Positions 1 to 12,714 are shown, numbered from the stretch's first letter. The stretch: DNA of 64,000 bases from Hirsutella rhossiliensis (GCF_020360975.1 NW_025408667.1:2480001-2544000), one strand, 5' to 3'. Program-made: numbers and translations. The notes: a model not told the origin generated them from the letters alone.

Positions 1-652
1 ATAAATAAAAAATAGTTAAGCTAAAACCCTTAGTTAATAAAGCGATTATAATATAAGAGTACTTATAGCAAAAGGATAGCTCTTAGAAATTAATAAAAAT
101 AAGAACTACTAGTAACGATAGCTAAATTTAATATTTAAAGTATAACCTAATAACTTAATATATTAAAAGATCCTAAAATAAATAAAAGAATATAAAGTAC
201 TAAATAGATATAATATAGAATATTTATAAGTTTTAATATATAAGAATAAAATCTAAATACTATTAAAATTATAAGATAAAGTTATATAAGATATATATAA
301 ATATCTAATATATAGATATTAAGGAATCTAAAGAATAATAAAATAGATTAAACGATAATATAACTTTTTTTAGCTTAGATAAGTACTATAATAAGTTATT
401 AAAAAATTTAAACTTTATATATAAAGTAAAGCTAAATAATATAAACTATATAAAGAATTATAACCGCTATTAGTACTAGAGAAACTATAGGATTTAATAG
501 CTTTTAACTATATTATAAAGCTATTACTATTAAAAGAACCTATAACTAATACTAAGTATAATAGTATATTTATTATTATTAATAAACTAACGAAGTATAG
601 ATACTTCTTACTATATAAAGAAGTAAGTAATATAAAAGAGCTAGTATATATA
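1..652 (+). pseudogene. Chromovirus A pol: integrase zinc-finger region and start of catalytic core
   Basis: RIP-riddled coding DNA. Reading TAG as Trp and TAA as Gln gives, near 490-640, a recognisable integrase core with the segment ITNTKYNSIFIIINKLTKY, matching the Ty3-type pattern in which the two Asn were Asp. Upstream is very AT-rich and only recognisable through its match to B at about 14300-14840. The reading frame is cut by the MULE at 652 and resumes at 9780. Confidence 0.75.
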
Positions 653-777
653 GGCCCTAACTAACCGGTATATAGCTCTAGCTATTTAGTATATAAAGAA
701 AGTAGGTAGTATAGCTAGTTAAGGTATAGCGCCGATACCGTAAATTTAAGTATATATATTCCCTACGCTTACCTTAC
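653..777 (+). repeat. Left terminal inverted repeat of the MULE
   Basis: It pairs over its whole length with 9655-9779 on the other strand, with scattered transition differences. Its inner end (ACCTTAC) matches the sequence touching the 3' TSD of copia C1, so C1 landed almost exactly at the inner edge of the right TIR. Confidence 0.88.
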
Positions 778-1289
778 GTACTACTTAGATAGAATTTATA
801 TATTACTAATAATATTTATTAAAGCTATTTATATCGCCCTTTCTATAATAAGCTACCGTTATAATAAAGTCTCTCTTAAGCTAGACCTTTCCCTCCCTTT
901 AAGAGGCTTAAGCCGCCTATAATATAACGGTATAAGCGTATAGCTTTGCCCTTACTATAGCTATAAAGAGGCCTAATATAGCTGCGCCTACCTACGTTAA
1001 CCTTCGCTGCTTAAAGGGCCGGAAATATATAGACTACGGCGATAAGGCTATCGCTAAACGCTGCTAAACGAGTATATAGATAACCTAATATCCCTTTCGT
1101 TTAGTTATTAAGTTAAACCGACTCTAGGGCACTTAGTCGGTTATATACCCTTCTACTAGCGCCTATAATTACTCCTTTATTAAGCTAATAGTATAGGCTA
1201 AGTATTAAGGGGAGGTTATATCGAAATACGCCTCTAAGATCGTTTAGCTATATAATAATAGCCTATAGCCTTTTTATATTATAGTATAA

Positions 1290-3060
1290 CTTCGATTACG
1301 CTTTAATAAAGACCCTAACCTTATAGGCATTAGTACTAAGTAGATATATAATGCCCTTACCTAATATCGTTAATATAAGCTTACTAGGCGTACGCTGCTT
1401 TAATTCCTCTACGATAAGCTAAATAAATCTAACTTCTTTATATATAACGCTCGCGATCCGGCCGGCCGACTCTCTACGCTCTTTTTAGCCCTAAAAAGCG
1501 GCCTCGGGCTACTCCGTTAGTTCCTAGCTATCTAGTAACTAAACTATATATATAAGACCAACCGATTTAATATGCCCCTTTTAAATATATACGGCATTAT
1601 ATATATAAAGAAGACCTTCTTAATAGCCTTAGTCTTCCTCTCTAGTAAGGGTAAAGCTTAATACCGTTAAGCGATCTTAGCTTTACTTATAGCAGCTATA
1701 TTAATAGGAATTCTACCTCTATAAGTTATTATTATAGACCGCGAATTAGCTCTTATTAACGCCCTTACGAGCTTTAAAGAGCTAGAGAATATAGTCCTAT
1801 TACTTTACCGCTAGTACGTAAATAAGAACGTGCTTACTAAGATAAAGGCGTACTTCTATAAGGCTACGAGGGACGCCTAAGGCCGGACCTAATAAGCACT
1901 AAGCTTCGAGCTTTTCTTCTAGGAGTAGGGTGCCCTTATTAGCTTAAAGGATATAAATAGCTTCGAATAATACCTCTATCTCTTTAAGTAGCCTAGGCGG
2001 CACCCGCTAGTAGCTATACGCTATACGTTTTAAACGTAGCTCGACCCTTAAAAGGAATAGCTCGTTACCTACTTCGTCGATTAATATCGTTACTTTAAGT
2101 ATATAGTAACCTCTACTATTAAGGGACTATATTCCTTAATAAAGAGGTTCCTTTAGTCCTTAACCGGTAACCTCTCGTATATCTTTTAAAAGTTTAACGC
2201 CTTCTAGGCTTATTAAGCCTCTAAAATTAAAGCTATTTATCTTTACGATATATATAAGATATCCTCTTTTACCCTTAAGAGCCTCTACCTCCTTATTTGC
2301 AAAAAGGTCTCTTTAAGGGCCCTTAAGCTTATAGTTAAGTAGTATAGTATAATTCGAACGAACCTATAAATAAAGAAGCTAGTAAAGTACCCCTATATCT
2401 TTACTATAAGTATAGGCTTACTATACTAGTATATTATCTTTTAACGGCTCGAAGAGATAAAGCTAGCGTTATAACTTAATAACTTTAACCCCTTTTAGTA
2501 TATATAGGCGCTATAAGCTATTTTAACTAGCCTTACGGCGCCCTATAAGCCGCTCGTTATATAAGGTAAAGGCAGGCCTAAGGGCGCCCTTAATCTCGAG
2601 AAAATATATAGGATAAGGCGAGACCCGTCGGTATATAAGATCGTAGAAAGCATCGAACGTAGTAAGGCTATAAGGCCGCCGCCGCCGCCGCTTTTAATAG
2701 CGCCGCCGGCACTAATAACTATTAAAGAGTTAGCCGCTATAGTAATAAAGCGAGGGATATAATACCTTTAAGAACACGGCGATATATACGAGCTAGGCAT
2801 ACGCTAATAGCGGGCCTATTAATAGGCTGCTTACCGCACGCTAGTCTCTAATAATAAGCTTACCGGCGATCCCTAAGTCGGCTCGTTATAATACTAGCCG
2901 GCAGACTATATATAGGAAGAAATATAAGTCGCGATACCCTTATAGGCGCCCTTATAAGCGCCCTCGTAGGAGTCTATATAAGACGAGATCTACGTTATAA
3001 TACCCTTATACGAGCTAGCTATATAGTAGGATAAGGTTAAGGAAGACGTCTAAAACAAAG
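1290..3060 (+). pseudogene. MULE transposase, RIP-inactivated
   Basis: One plus-strand frame, read through TAG/TAA as Trp/Gln, follows the Mutator/FAR1-type transposase pattern. It includes KKTFLIALVFLSSKGKAQYR near 1610-1670, a DRELALINAL segment near 1737-1770 with one of the catalytic acids, a RQYVNKNVLTK stretch near 1810-1845, and a WLVTYFVDQYRYF segment near 2060-2100 followed by the TSTIKG..SLIKRFL region typical of fungal MULEs. A (CCG)n run near 2683-2695 encodes a short polyproline in the C-terminal part. Many in-frame stops mean it is dead. Both ends are approximate. Confidence 0.78.
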
Positions 3061-3206
3061 GAGAGGTATAGCGAGATTTATATAGGGAGGGCCTATATTA
3101 AGGACGTAACTATTATAATACCACTAGGCGTATAATTAACTATTTCCTATATATTACGATAACCTTACTTTCCTTAGTATAGGCAGCTCTTATTATAATA
3201 CGTAAG

Positions 3207-3492
3207 TATTAAGGAGAGTAAGTATAAGAGGCTATAATTATACTTAGTAGACCTAATAGTTATATATAAGGAAGCTTACCTAACTAATATAACTCCCTTA
3301 GCCTAAGGATATTATATAGGCCTAACTTAGGTATAGGAATATCCTAATGCCTTCTTTTAGCTAGCTATATATAGTTACTATACCTATATAAGCCCCTCCC
3401 TTATCCTAATAAATAGACTAAGATATATATTACTAAATTTACCTTTCTATACCCCTATTTCTTTTACTATACTCTTAAGCCCTTACTTAAGA
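3207..3492 (+). repeat. 5' LTR of copia C1
   Basis: It starts TATTAAGGAG (TG-to-TA by RIP) and ends CTTAAGA directly before the primer-binding site. It aligns end to end with 9369-9654, with mainly C/T and G/A differences. Confidence 0.9.
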
Positions 3493-3559
3493 GTTATAAG
3501 CCCGGCCTATATAGCTAGATTATCTTTTACCCGCCGATATTACCTTTAAAGCTATTTAC

Positions 3560-6500
3560 GAGCTATTAACGCTATTATAACGCTTAAATCGTAGTATTAA
3601 GGCAAGGAACCTAGCTATACTAAGGGATACTACTAAAAACATACGAATTATATAAATTATAATTACGTATCCCTTAAAGAAGGATATTACTTATTAAGCT
3701 AGAACCCTTAATTTTCCTAAGATAACGTTAAAGGAAGTATAAAGGGATAAATATATTATAAGACTAAAGGAAAGCCTTAATTAGATCCTATAGATTAGGG
3801 GGATTAAATCGTAGGCCTAGACTTACGAGATTTATAAATATACTAACCTAGATAGTATAAAGGAGCTTAAATAGCCCTAATAGCCGGACTAGAAGCAATT
3901 TATTATTAACCTTAGAGGGAGACTATCCTAACGAGAAGATAGAACCGAGGCTACGTTCTTAGCGAGGCGAATAGGCTATAACGAACGATACTAGGATATA
4001 AAGGACTCCTTTCGCAACCTCGAGAAAAGGTTCTAGCTATAATTCGATTACTATAAGGTCTAGTAGAAAGCCCTAATCGTACTTAAAGAATTAATTAAGA
4101 AAACGATTAGTAAAGGGCTTTAGGGGATAACCTTAATATATAATAGCCTAAGAGAGAAAATCAGGGAATTAAAGAAGCAAGCCCTACTCTTAGGGGTAGA
4201 GGAGAAAAAGCTAATTTATAAGAGATATACGACCTCTATTAATAAAAGAGGCACGCGAGACTAGAAAGTATAGGTAGAATAGCTCGACTAAATTATTATA
4301 GATTTACGAGACCTTAAGGTTAATATACTTAACGATATAAGAATTAGATAGGATTTTCTTATAGTAGTAGACGAGTAGGACCTATATTGGTTTATAATAA
4401 TAAGGGCTCTTAACCTCTATAACGAAAGACACGGTTAAGATTAACTTCCCTTAAGGAACCTAATCGCTAACTTTAAATAAGAATATACCTATAAAAAGAA
4501 GTCGTAACTACCTATAAAAAGGGGAAGCGCTAATTAAATCTCTAGGAGATTAGATACCTAAGCTAAATGCGCTAGCTATAAGTAGCACGTTAATAGCTTA
4601 ATAAGATAGTAGGTAATTTGCTACTTACTATAGGTAATATATAATAAGAAGCCCCCGTTAGGCTAGAAATATAGTAATCTAGCTAAATAGAATATCGAAA
4701 AACGGCTAAAGGACTATCTAGATAAGAAAGTAAAATATATAGCCTAGACCCTTAATTCCTACCTAAAAGGAAGAGAACTAGCAGATACTATTATTAGTAA
4801 TAACGGGCTAGGAAAGACGATTAATATAGTTACTTTATCTAGGGTAAATATAGCTATTAAGGGAACGCTATTACTTACCGATAAACTAATATACGACTTA
4901 GGGGCCGATATTAACCTCTTTAATAACTTAGGTTAGTTCTAGGAAGGAACCTTTAAGTAGGGTTCTAATAATAAAGTCTAGGTTAAAGACTAAGCCTTTA
5001 AGGTATAAGGAATAAGAATAGTAGTTATCCCTATAATTAACGGTAGAAAGATAACCTTACTAAATACTTACTTTATCCTAGAAATACTAATAAGTATCTT
5101 CTTAGCTAGGCTAGGGATAACGGTAGGGATATTCTAGAACTAGCTCCTAGGATACCTCTATTTAAAACCTATAAAGGAGGTTCGTATTAAACTAACCGAC
5201 TTCGAAGGCTAATTCGTAATAGAAATATTCCTATAACGTAAGCGGGTATTTATAGTTATATAAGCGCCTAAGCTGCTAACTAAGGGGGTAGGTAACCTAT
5301 AGTATCGCCGCCTTAGGCATCCTAGTCTAAGATTACTAAAGAAGCTATTAGAAGCCTACCTAGGCACTAAGCTTTAAGGCCCTATAATATATAGCTATTA
5401 AATATATATAATAGAGAAAGCTAAGAGGAAAGTCTTAAGAAAAATACTATCCTTAAGGGCTAAAGGTCTAAGGGTATAAGTTAGCTTTAACCTTTACCCT
5501 AGCCCTATAATAGTATATAATAGGGAAAAGAACTTCGCCCTATTTACCTATATAAATATATTTATAAGGTTCTATTACCTAATAGAAAGAGAAATAGGTA
5601 TTAAGGATATCTTTAATAACTTTATAGCGTTACTTAAGACTTAGTATAGAGTTAAAATAACTATATTAGTTACTAATAAGGAAAGGGCTCTCTTAATAAT
5701 AAAATAAATAGATTATATAACTAATAAAGGGATATAAGTTATATAGTTAGCCCCTTTAACGCTTATATAAAATAGTTATATAGAGAGGTTAAGGGTAATA
5801 GTAAAGGAAAAAGTAAGGGTTATAAAGCTTAACTTAAAGCTTCTAGAAGAGCTATAGCTAGAGATATACTATATAGCGGTATACCTACTTAATATAATAC
5901 CCTTTAAATTATCTAATTATAGCTAGTAGAGCCTATATAAGCGTTAGTAGACCTAGATAAAAGAAAATAATCTACTATATTACTATATTAAAGATATTAA
6001 ACTAGATATTATAAATTTAAGGGTCTTTAGCTATATAGCGTTCCTAATAATAATTATAGTATTAAAATATATTAAGTTATATAAAACGTAATTACCCCTT
6101 AAGTAGAGAGCTTATATTAGCTACCTAGTAAGCTATAGGTCTACTTAATAATACGTTATATAGATACTATTAATTAAATAGAATAAACTAATAGTATTAG
6201 CTAATATATAGTTTAATAAGTTTATAAGCTACGATATAAAAAGAGAAGAGTAAGCCTAGCTAGTTTAAATATATAGCTATAATATCCTTAGAGATATAGC
6301 TATAACCGACGTTATAAATAGCGGGGAAACTAAAACCTTTAAGGTACTAAGTTTATCTAACGATAATATAGATAACGGTTAGATATTAAAAGAAGTAATT
6401 ACCCTCTTACGGGACCTATTATACCTATATACGCTAGAAGATTAAGGATTAAAGACGCCCTTATAGGGATTATATAGATATATATATCTTTCCCTTTTAG

Positions 6501-8585
6501 AAATAGTAGGCCTAGGGATAAAGATTTTAATATTACCCCTTCTACTTAATACTATATTTAACACGGAGTTACTAAGCTCTATGCCTCCTACGCCCGTAAT
6601 AGATACTAAAGCTAGTAACCCCTCTTATATCTTATTAAAGAGATAGCTTAAAGATATAATACCTATATTAATCGACTTATCTCCTTAAGACGAACGTAAT
6701 AATATACCTCTTAACTTAGGGGGTAAAGGAACGATTATAGTATAGGTTTAAGAAGATAACCCTTAGTCCGAACCCTATACCCTCGACCTAGCGATTAGTA
6801 GGGCTAGCTTAAGGATATTATAAATATAAGAATAACGTAGATAAAAGGATACGTTTTAAGGGATTAACCTAAGCAACGTTATTAAAGGAAAACGGGCTTA
6901 TAGGCCTAAGAAATCCCTTATTAATAATATTATTATAAAGGTAAGTAAGTATAAGCTTTACGTTAAAGATATACCGCCTCCCCCTACTTCCTTTAAACGT
7001 AGTAATAGCTTTAGAATTCGTATATAAGTACAAAGAAGCTATAGACCGCGAAATAAAGGAAAACCTAGTAAGGGGCACGTAGAAGACTATCCTAAAAGCT
7101 ATTATTAAATAGAAAGGTTACTTCCTAATCCCCTTACGTTAGGTCTTTATATATAAGACCGATAAATAGGGGTATATTATATACTTTAAAGCACGTATTA
7201 TAGTTCGTAGAGACCTATAACCTAAAGGTAACGAGGATATATATATAGCTATACTATAAGCACGAATATTTTAACTATTAATAGCCTTCTACTACCTTAA
7301 GGACTTTAAGACGGAATAATATAACGTAAAAACAGTATTTTTATATATAATCCTATACTAAGAAGTCTATTACTAGCCTCTACTAGGATTCTTAATACCT
7401 AGGCTATGCCTAAAGCTATTAAAAGTATTATACGGGCTCTATATCTCCTTAAAGCTATAGTTTAAAAAGATATCTAGTTTCTTTACTAAACTAAGAGCCT
7501 AGTAGCTAGTAAAAAACGCTTATATATTAGTCTATAAGGGCGTTATTATCTTTATTTTTATAGATAATATCGTTATAATATATCTAAAAGGGCAAAAATA
7601 AAACTAAGAAGAGCTATATAAGGCTATTATAAAGAAATACACCGTTATATATATAAGAGAGCTACGCTAGTTCCTTAGTATTAAGATGATTAAGGATAGG
7701 GACCTTAAGAAGATATAGCTCTTATAAGCTTCTTATATCTCTAAGACCGCGAAGAAATATTATATCCTTAATAATAATATCCTTTATAAGCCTAAGATCC
7801 CGCTAATAATAAAAGAGCTCGTCCCCTATAAAAAGCAGGCCTTAAAGGAAGAGATATATAAATATATCTCTCTAATTAGGTCGCTTATTTATCTAGCAAT
7901 TTATACTAAGCTAGATATTATATTTATAGCTAGAAAGCTAGCCTAATATAATTATAACCCTAGGCCGCGCTATAGGTATAAAGCACGTAAGTGCCTAGCT
8001 TACTTTTATTATACGAGAAACCGCTATATTTACTTTATAGCGGTAAACCTAATAAGGCGGCTAATATATATATCCGACTCCTTATACGCTAATAACCTAG
8101 AAACTAAGAAGTCCTTATAAGGATATATATTCCTACTCCTTAATAGGCTAATTAACTAGAAAGCTACTAAGTAAGCTACTATAATAACGTCCTTTATAAA
8201 AGCTAAATTATTAGCACTCTTATAGATAGCTAAGGAATAGGTAGTATTCGGCCGGCTAATTAAGGAGCTTAGTATTAGTATTAAAGGGACTATAAAGCTC
8301 TAGTATAATAACCTTTAGACTATTAGGCTTCTAAATAAATTAAGCGCGAAGCTTAAGACGAACCTTAAGTACGTTAACGTTTATAGATACTAGCTTCGTT
8401 AAGAGGTATAGTAAGATCGAATATAAGTTAGCTAGATGGTATTAGTAGATAACCTAGCTAATAGTATAACGAAGGCGCTTATATACTAAAAGTATTAAAG
8501 CTTTATTAAGTAACTAGGACTAGTAATACGGCCGGAAGATATATTAAGAGATAATATACTTAACCGCTATATTAAGGCGTAATAT
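3560..8585 (+). pseudogene. Copia C1 gag-pol, RIP-inactivated
   Basis: Domains in order: gag with a degenerate zinc knuckle near 4570-4625; protease near 4890 (YDLGADINLF, in place of the usual DSGA); GAG-pre-integrase and integrase from about 5300 (RRLRHPSLRLLKKLLEAYLG) to 6130; reverse transcriptase 7010-7640, with FIDN at 7557-7568 where an active enzyme has a D-D pair; RNase H 8040-8580 with NLQTIRLLNKLSAKLKTNLK. Stops fill the frame, many at former Trp/Gln codons, and the catalytic Asp-to-Asn change is the expected RIP outcome. Ends are approximate. Confidence 0.8.
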
Positions 8586-9368
8586 CTCCCTACTATAGCG
8601 AACTCGATAATCGCCGGATCCTAATAATAAGAGCACTACTATATATACTAAGATTAAGGGATTCTAACGGTATAGTTAGATCTTAATTTAGTTAAGAAAC
8701 TATAAAGATCTAAGGGGTAGAAGTTAGCCCTATTTACTACTAAGTAAAGCTATTACTAAACTACCCCTTAATTAGTATAATACTATAGCGCTTAAACTTA
8801 TAATAATCGCGATAGCTTTACTAAATTAAGACTAATTAATATAAGGAATATATTATTAGAAAGCCTACCTTTAGGATTACTTTTATCTTAAATAATAACG
8901 TCGCTAGTAAAAGTACTATAGTACCTAAGATATATAAAGGGATGCCTTACTATACCCCTCCTTATAAGGAAGGTTATAAATATAACTTATAACTACTAGT
9001 TAAATAGTAAGAGTAGGTTATATAACCCTATTAATCGTAAGTTCGACTCCCCTTAAGGCAGAAGAGTAGGTTATATAACTACGCCCTAGGGGGGGCGCGG
9101 TTAATAAACTTAGGGGCCTAAAGAGATAGGATATATAGAGGAGGGTTCTCTTTATATCCTATCCTCTTAGGTCCTAGCTTTTACCTTTTACTATATTTAC
9201 CTTCCCTTTTTATAGGATATAATTAGGAGCCTCCCCTATTTTTATATAACCTCCTTAAATAGATAATAAAGCAGCCGAATTTAATATTAGAATAGCCTTA
9301 TATTTATTAGACTAAACCCTTCTCTACCTATTACCTTACTATCTAGAAGCTAAGGTAGTAAGGGGGTA
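8586..9368 (+). other. Long 3' untranslated region of copia C1 with a tRNA-like patch
   Basis: No coding signal was seen between the end of RNase H and the polypurine tract. Near 8990-9060 a stretch contains TTCGACTCCCC (like a pol III B box), a short self-complementary GGTTATATAACC, and a repeated AGAGTAGGTTATATAAC. It may be a RIP-eroded tRNA relic or chance. Confidence 0.4.
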
Positions 9369-9654
9369 TATTAAGGAGAGTAGGTATAAGAGGCTATAGT
9401 TATACTTAGTAGACTTAATAGTTATATATAAGGAAGCTTACTTAACTAATATAACTCCCTTAGCCTAAGGATATTATATAGGCCTAACTTAGGTATAAGA
9501 ATATCCTAATACCCTCTTTTAGCTAGCTATATATAGTTACTATACCTATATAAGCCCCTCCCTTATCTTAATAGATAGACTAAGATATATATTACTAAAT
9601 TTACCTTTCTATACCCTTATTTCTTCTACTATACTCTTAAGCCCTTATATAAAA
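9369..9654 (+). repeat. 3' LTR of copia C1
   Basis: Same length as the 5' LTR. It is preceded by the purine tract ending AAGGGGG and followed by the TSD GTAAG. Confidence 0.9.
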
Positions 9655-9779
9655 GTAAGGTAAGTATAGAGAATATATATACTTAAATTTATAGTATCGG
9701 CGCTATGCCTTAACTAGCTATACTACCTACTTTTTCGATATACCGAATAGCTAGAGCTATATATTAGTTAGTTAGGGCC
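9655..9779 (-). repeat. Right terminal inverted repeat of the MULE
   Basis: Inverted copy of 653-777. Its first five bases (GTAAG, 9655-9659) are also the 3' TSD copy of copia C1. The TA-rich MULE TSD follows from 9780. Confidence 0.88.
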
Positions 9780-10640
9780 TATATATATTCCTATAAATTA
9801 TTATTAGTAATTATAGACTATTAAATAAGATTATCTTTAATAAAGGAAGTATATTTATAGCTAAGTTTTAATAAGCTCTTATAATATAATTAAGGATAAA
9901 ATATAAGCTTAGTATAGCTTATTACCTATAAATAAATAAATAAATAAAACTACTTAATTAAACGCTTAAATAATATTTATAATATTATATTAGCTATAAA
10001 TAAAACAATTAAGTTAAATAGCTACTAATAGTATAACTAGCTTATAATAGCTTAGTTATAGAAATAACTAAGCTCTTACTAGTATATACTAATTATAGCT
10101 ATAACCTAGAAGTATTTAAGGTTACTTAATAAGGACTATAAGTAAATTAAGTAATACTATAAGTAAATTAGCTATAAAGATTATATAAAGAAATATTATA
10201 AGAACTTTAATTTATTAAAAGATAAATATCTACTTACTATAATCGGAAAAGATTATAAGGACTAATCTTTTAAGAGGGAGATATAGTCTACCTTATATAA
10301 CGAAATATTAAAATAAAATAACTAAATAATAAATTAGATTTTAAGAAACTTAGACTATTTAAGGTTAAGAAAGCTTTTTAAAAGTCAATTATAGACTTTC
10401 GCTACTAATAATAATATAGATATACCTAATATTTTATATCTTATTATTAAAACTAGTACTATAAAACGCTAAACTATAAGAAAAATTTAAAGTTAATAAT
10501 AATTAAGAATATAAAGCTAAATAAATACTAAATATAAGAAAATAAGGTTAATAATAAGAATACCTTATTAAATAGAAAGGATATAAACTAAAGGAAAATA
10601 CCTAGGAACTACTTAAGTACTTAACCTACTATAGTTCTTT
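9780..10640 (+). pseudogene. Chromovirus A pol: rest of integrase and chromodomain
   Basis: It continues the integrase frame interrupted at 652 and is collinear with the reverse complement of B from about 14190 to 13330. From 10510 to 10630 a chromodomain-like reading appears (Glu-Tyr-Lys-Val..., then EYLIK followed by the WKGY-type block and ENT), marking A as a chromovirus. Stops are frequent. Confidence 0.7.
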
Positions 10641-10779
10641 ACTTTAATAGTTCTACTAAGTAAACCTTTACTTAGAAATATAAGGTTACTAAGAATAGTA
10701 TTTTAGTTTAATACGTTTAAGGTACTAAATAATTAAACCTTACTAATAGTAATAGTTTCTTTATTTAATAAATAAACTA

Positions 10780-11270
10780 ATTTATCTTAAAAAGAACGCG
10801 TTATACTATCTTTTTTATTAATAGCTTATATACCCTATTAAAATAACTTACTACCTTAGAAACGCTTTTATTTCTTAATTTAAGCTAGGTAAGCTATCGC
10901 TTCCTTTAACGCTTCTTTTACTTTTACTCTATCTAAATTAATCTTTTACTATTAATTTATAATATAATAAACTAAAAAAGAAGTAATATTAGTAAAAGAA
11001 TAATAAGGAAAGAAAGGGATTAAATAAATAGGCGGACGCTATATTATAACTATTATAAGAACGGCTTATAAAGGTATATTTAGAATACTAATTAAAACGC
11101 TCGCTAACTTTATAAGTTTAGCTTAACCGAAAATAATAAGAGTAAGGTATAATTTTAATATTATAGATCTTAGTCTAAGATACTAGCTTTAATCGTTAAC
11201 GTAATTTATTAGAATTATAAGAGTAGGGTTTTTAAATATAACTAGAAATACTATTAGTAGTATATCTTAA
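10780..11270 (-). pseudogene. Antisense accessory ORF in chromovirus A (Cys-rich plus coiled coil)
   Basis: On the strand opposite to A's pol, a RIP-degraded frame has a zone rich in Tyr (former Cys, TGY to TAY) near 11040-11160, then a Lys/Glu/Ala-rich helix with KEALKEAIAYLAQIKKQKRF near 10850-10910. The counterpart in B (12715-13345) has the same order and a similar helix. It resembles hypothetical fungal proteins with a C6-like Cys cluster followed by a coiled coil; no function is known to me. Ends and start are uncertain because of stops. Confidence 0.45.
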
Positions 11271-11384
11271 AAGGATAAAGGAATAAGGAACGATATACTT
11301 ATATATAATATAATAAGGGTATATTTATATATAGCAGCTAAGGTAGTAGGTCTTAAAAATAAGACTAAAAAAAGGGAGGTATCT

Positions 11385-11868
11385 TATTATAACTATAGTT
11401 TAGTAAACTATAGGGACTAATATATATTATAAGGATATATAATATAAGGAGTAGGGAATATTAAATAAACTAATAAGCTAATTAAGTTTAAAGTAATAGG
11501 TTACTTTAGCGCTTTAACGCTTTATAGCTAGGATTATAAGATCGCTTTAGCGCTTTAGCGCTTTTAAGTAACGGGATTACTTAGTACTCTTAGCGATCTA
11601 AGAAAGCGCTTAAGATATATAAAAAAGGAATAAAATACTCCTTTAAATAAATAGCTTTATAGCTTTTAATATTATAATTACTACGATCTCTATTATAATC
11701 TTATCTTTAATTCTAATTACTTAATTACCTAGTTATAGTCTATAGTCTATAACCTCTAACTTATTACTAATATAATATACTTATTATTACTTAAACTACG
11801 CCTTATTATATCTATTAATATAAACCCCTTAATAAGTTTATCCCTTAAGAATAATACCGGTTATTATA
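11385..11868 (+). repeat. 3' LTR of chromovirus A
   Basis: It starts TATTATAACTATAG after a purine tract (AAAAAAAGGGAGG) and ends ACCGGTTATTATA, consistent with TG...CA ends after RIP. It is homologous to the LTR of element E (37332-37773, inverted) and, at its 3' end, to the LTRs of B. Confidence 0.8.
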
Positions 11869-12109
11869 CTTTAGTAGTAATTCTTATTAGTTTTTAAAGT
11901 ACCTATACTAAGAGGCGCGGGTAAACGCACTCTAAGTAGTAAAGGGTTATACGCGCTAGGATAAAAAGGAGGTTAGGTTCGATAATAGCGACTCTAGTAA
12001 TAAGTAATCTTAGTAACGCCTTTATAGGCTTCGTCGGCGTTCCCTTATATATAGTAGTAGCTACTATATAAATAGGACGTATACCTATAGTAATTAAAAG
12101 GGCGCTTAA
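11869..12109. other. Spacer between chromoviruses A and B
   Basis: 240 bp of RIP-affected DNA. I see no ORF or repeat in it. The last five bases (CTTAA) match CCTAA after element B's other LTR apart from one C/T change, as a TSD would. Confidence 0.5.
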
Positions 12110-12583
12110 TATAACGACTAGTATTATTCCTAAGGGATAAACCTATCGAGGGGTTTATATTAGTAGATATAATAGGGCGTGGTTTAAGTAATAATAAGTA
12201 TATTACGTTAGTAATAAGTTAGAGGTCGTAGACCGTAGACTATAACTAGGTAATTAGAATTAAAGATAGAATTATAATAAAGATCTATAATATATTAAAG
12301 CTAGAGAGCTATCTATTTAAAGGAGTAAAAGTAGGTAGCTATATATACCTATAGAGACTGTCCTTAGATTACGGTCCTAGCCGTGATCCCCTTTATAGCT
12401 TATTATAGCTTACTTATAAGCTATACTCCTAAGTAGTAATCTATCTATATAAGGCTTACTTAGCTTATATACGCTCTAGGTAAGCTAAGCCTAAGTAACT
12501 TCTCGTCCTAACTATTATTCCGAGCCGCCTTATTACGTAAACATAGCCGGCTCTTTTACGGCCCGCTAACCGTAGTTATAATA
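12110..12583 (-). repeat. 3' LTR of chromovirus B
   Basis: Read on the minus strand it starts TATTATAACTACGG and ends GTCGTTATA, that is TG...CA with RIP changes. It aligns throughout with 20151-20625. Confidence 0.88.
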
Positions 12584-12714
12584 CGATATCTCCCCTCCTT
12601 TTAGTTTTATCTATAAGACCTACTACTGCCTTAGCCGCCGTATATAAATATACCCTTATCGCGCGTATATATATTCCCCGTTTATTCTTTCTATCCCTTA
12701 GGATATACTGCTAA

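Larger units (their letters stand above)
3207..9654 (+). mobile_element. Ty1/copia element C1, full length, inactive
   Basis: Two 286-bp LTRs (3207-3492 and 9369-9654) flank about 5.9 kb. The TSD is GTAAG (3202-3206 and 9655-9659). A purine-rich tract (9352-9368) lies just before the 3' LTR. GTTATAAGCCCGG follows the 5' LTR directly and matches, with one RIP change, the complement of the initiator tRNA-Met anticodon arm. Domain order protease, integrase, reverse transcriptase, RNase H is that of copia. It is nested in the MULE. Confidence 0.9.
653..9779 (+). mobile_element. MULE (Mutator-like) DNA transposon, split by copia C1
   Basis: It has inverted terminal repeats of about 125 bp (653-777 against 9655-9779; outer end GGCCCTAACTAAC) and an 8-9 bp TSD of alternating TA (645-652 and 9780-9787). 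The uninterrupted site is preserved in element B near 14190. Without copia C1 the element is about 2.7 kb. Long TIRs, an 8-9 bp TSD and a MULE-type transposase all agree with the Mutator superfamily. It sits in the integrase of chromovirus A. Confidence 0.88.
1..11868 (+). mobile_element. Ty3/gypsy chromovirus A, 5'-incomplete, split by a MULE
   Basis: The element enters from the left edge and ends in a 3' LTR (11385-11868). Outside the MULE (1-652 and 9780-11384) it is the reverse complement of the pol-to-LTR part of element B (roughly 14840 down to 13270). The last 80 bases before the MULE TSD read as a Ty3 integrase core beginning PWDLIAFNYI; catalytic Asp has become Asn, as RIP would do. 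After the MULE the integrase continues and ends in a chromodomain (about 10510-10630). No frame is open. The gag end lies outside the window. Family assignment is firm; coding capacity is lost. Confidence 0.88.

Noticed and set aside
653..9779. The inverted repeats at 653-777 and 9655-9779 as ends of a single 9 kb novel element
   Set aside because: The 6.4 kb between 3207 and 9654 is a separate copia element with its own LTRs and TSD; the remaining 2.7 kb is an ordinary MULE.
9920..9950. AAAT tetranucleotide run as a LINE tail
   Set aside because: It lies inside the collinear integrase region of chromovirus A and has no LINE sequence beside it.
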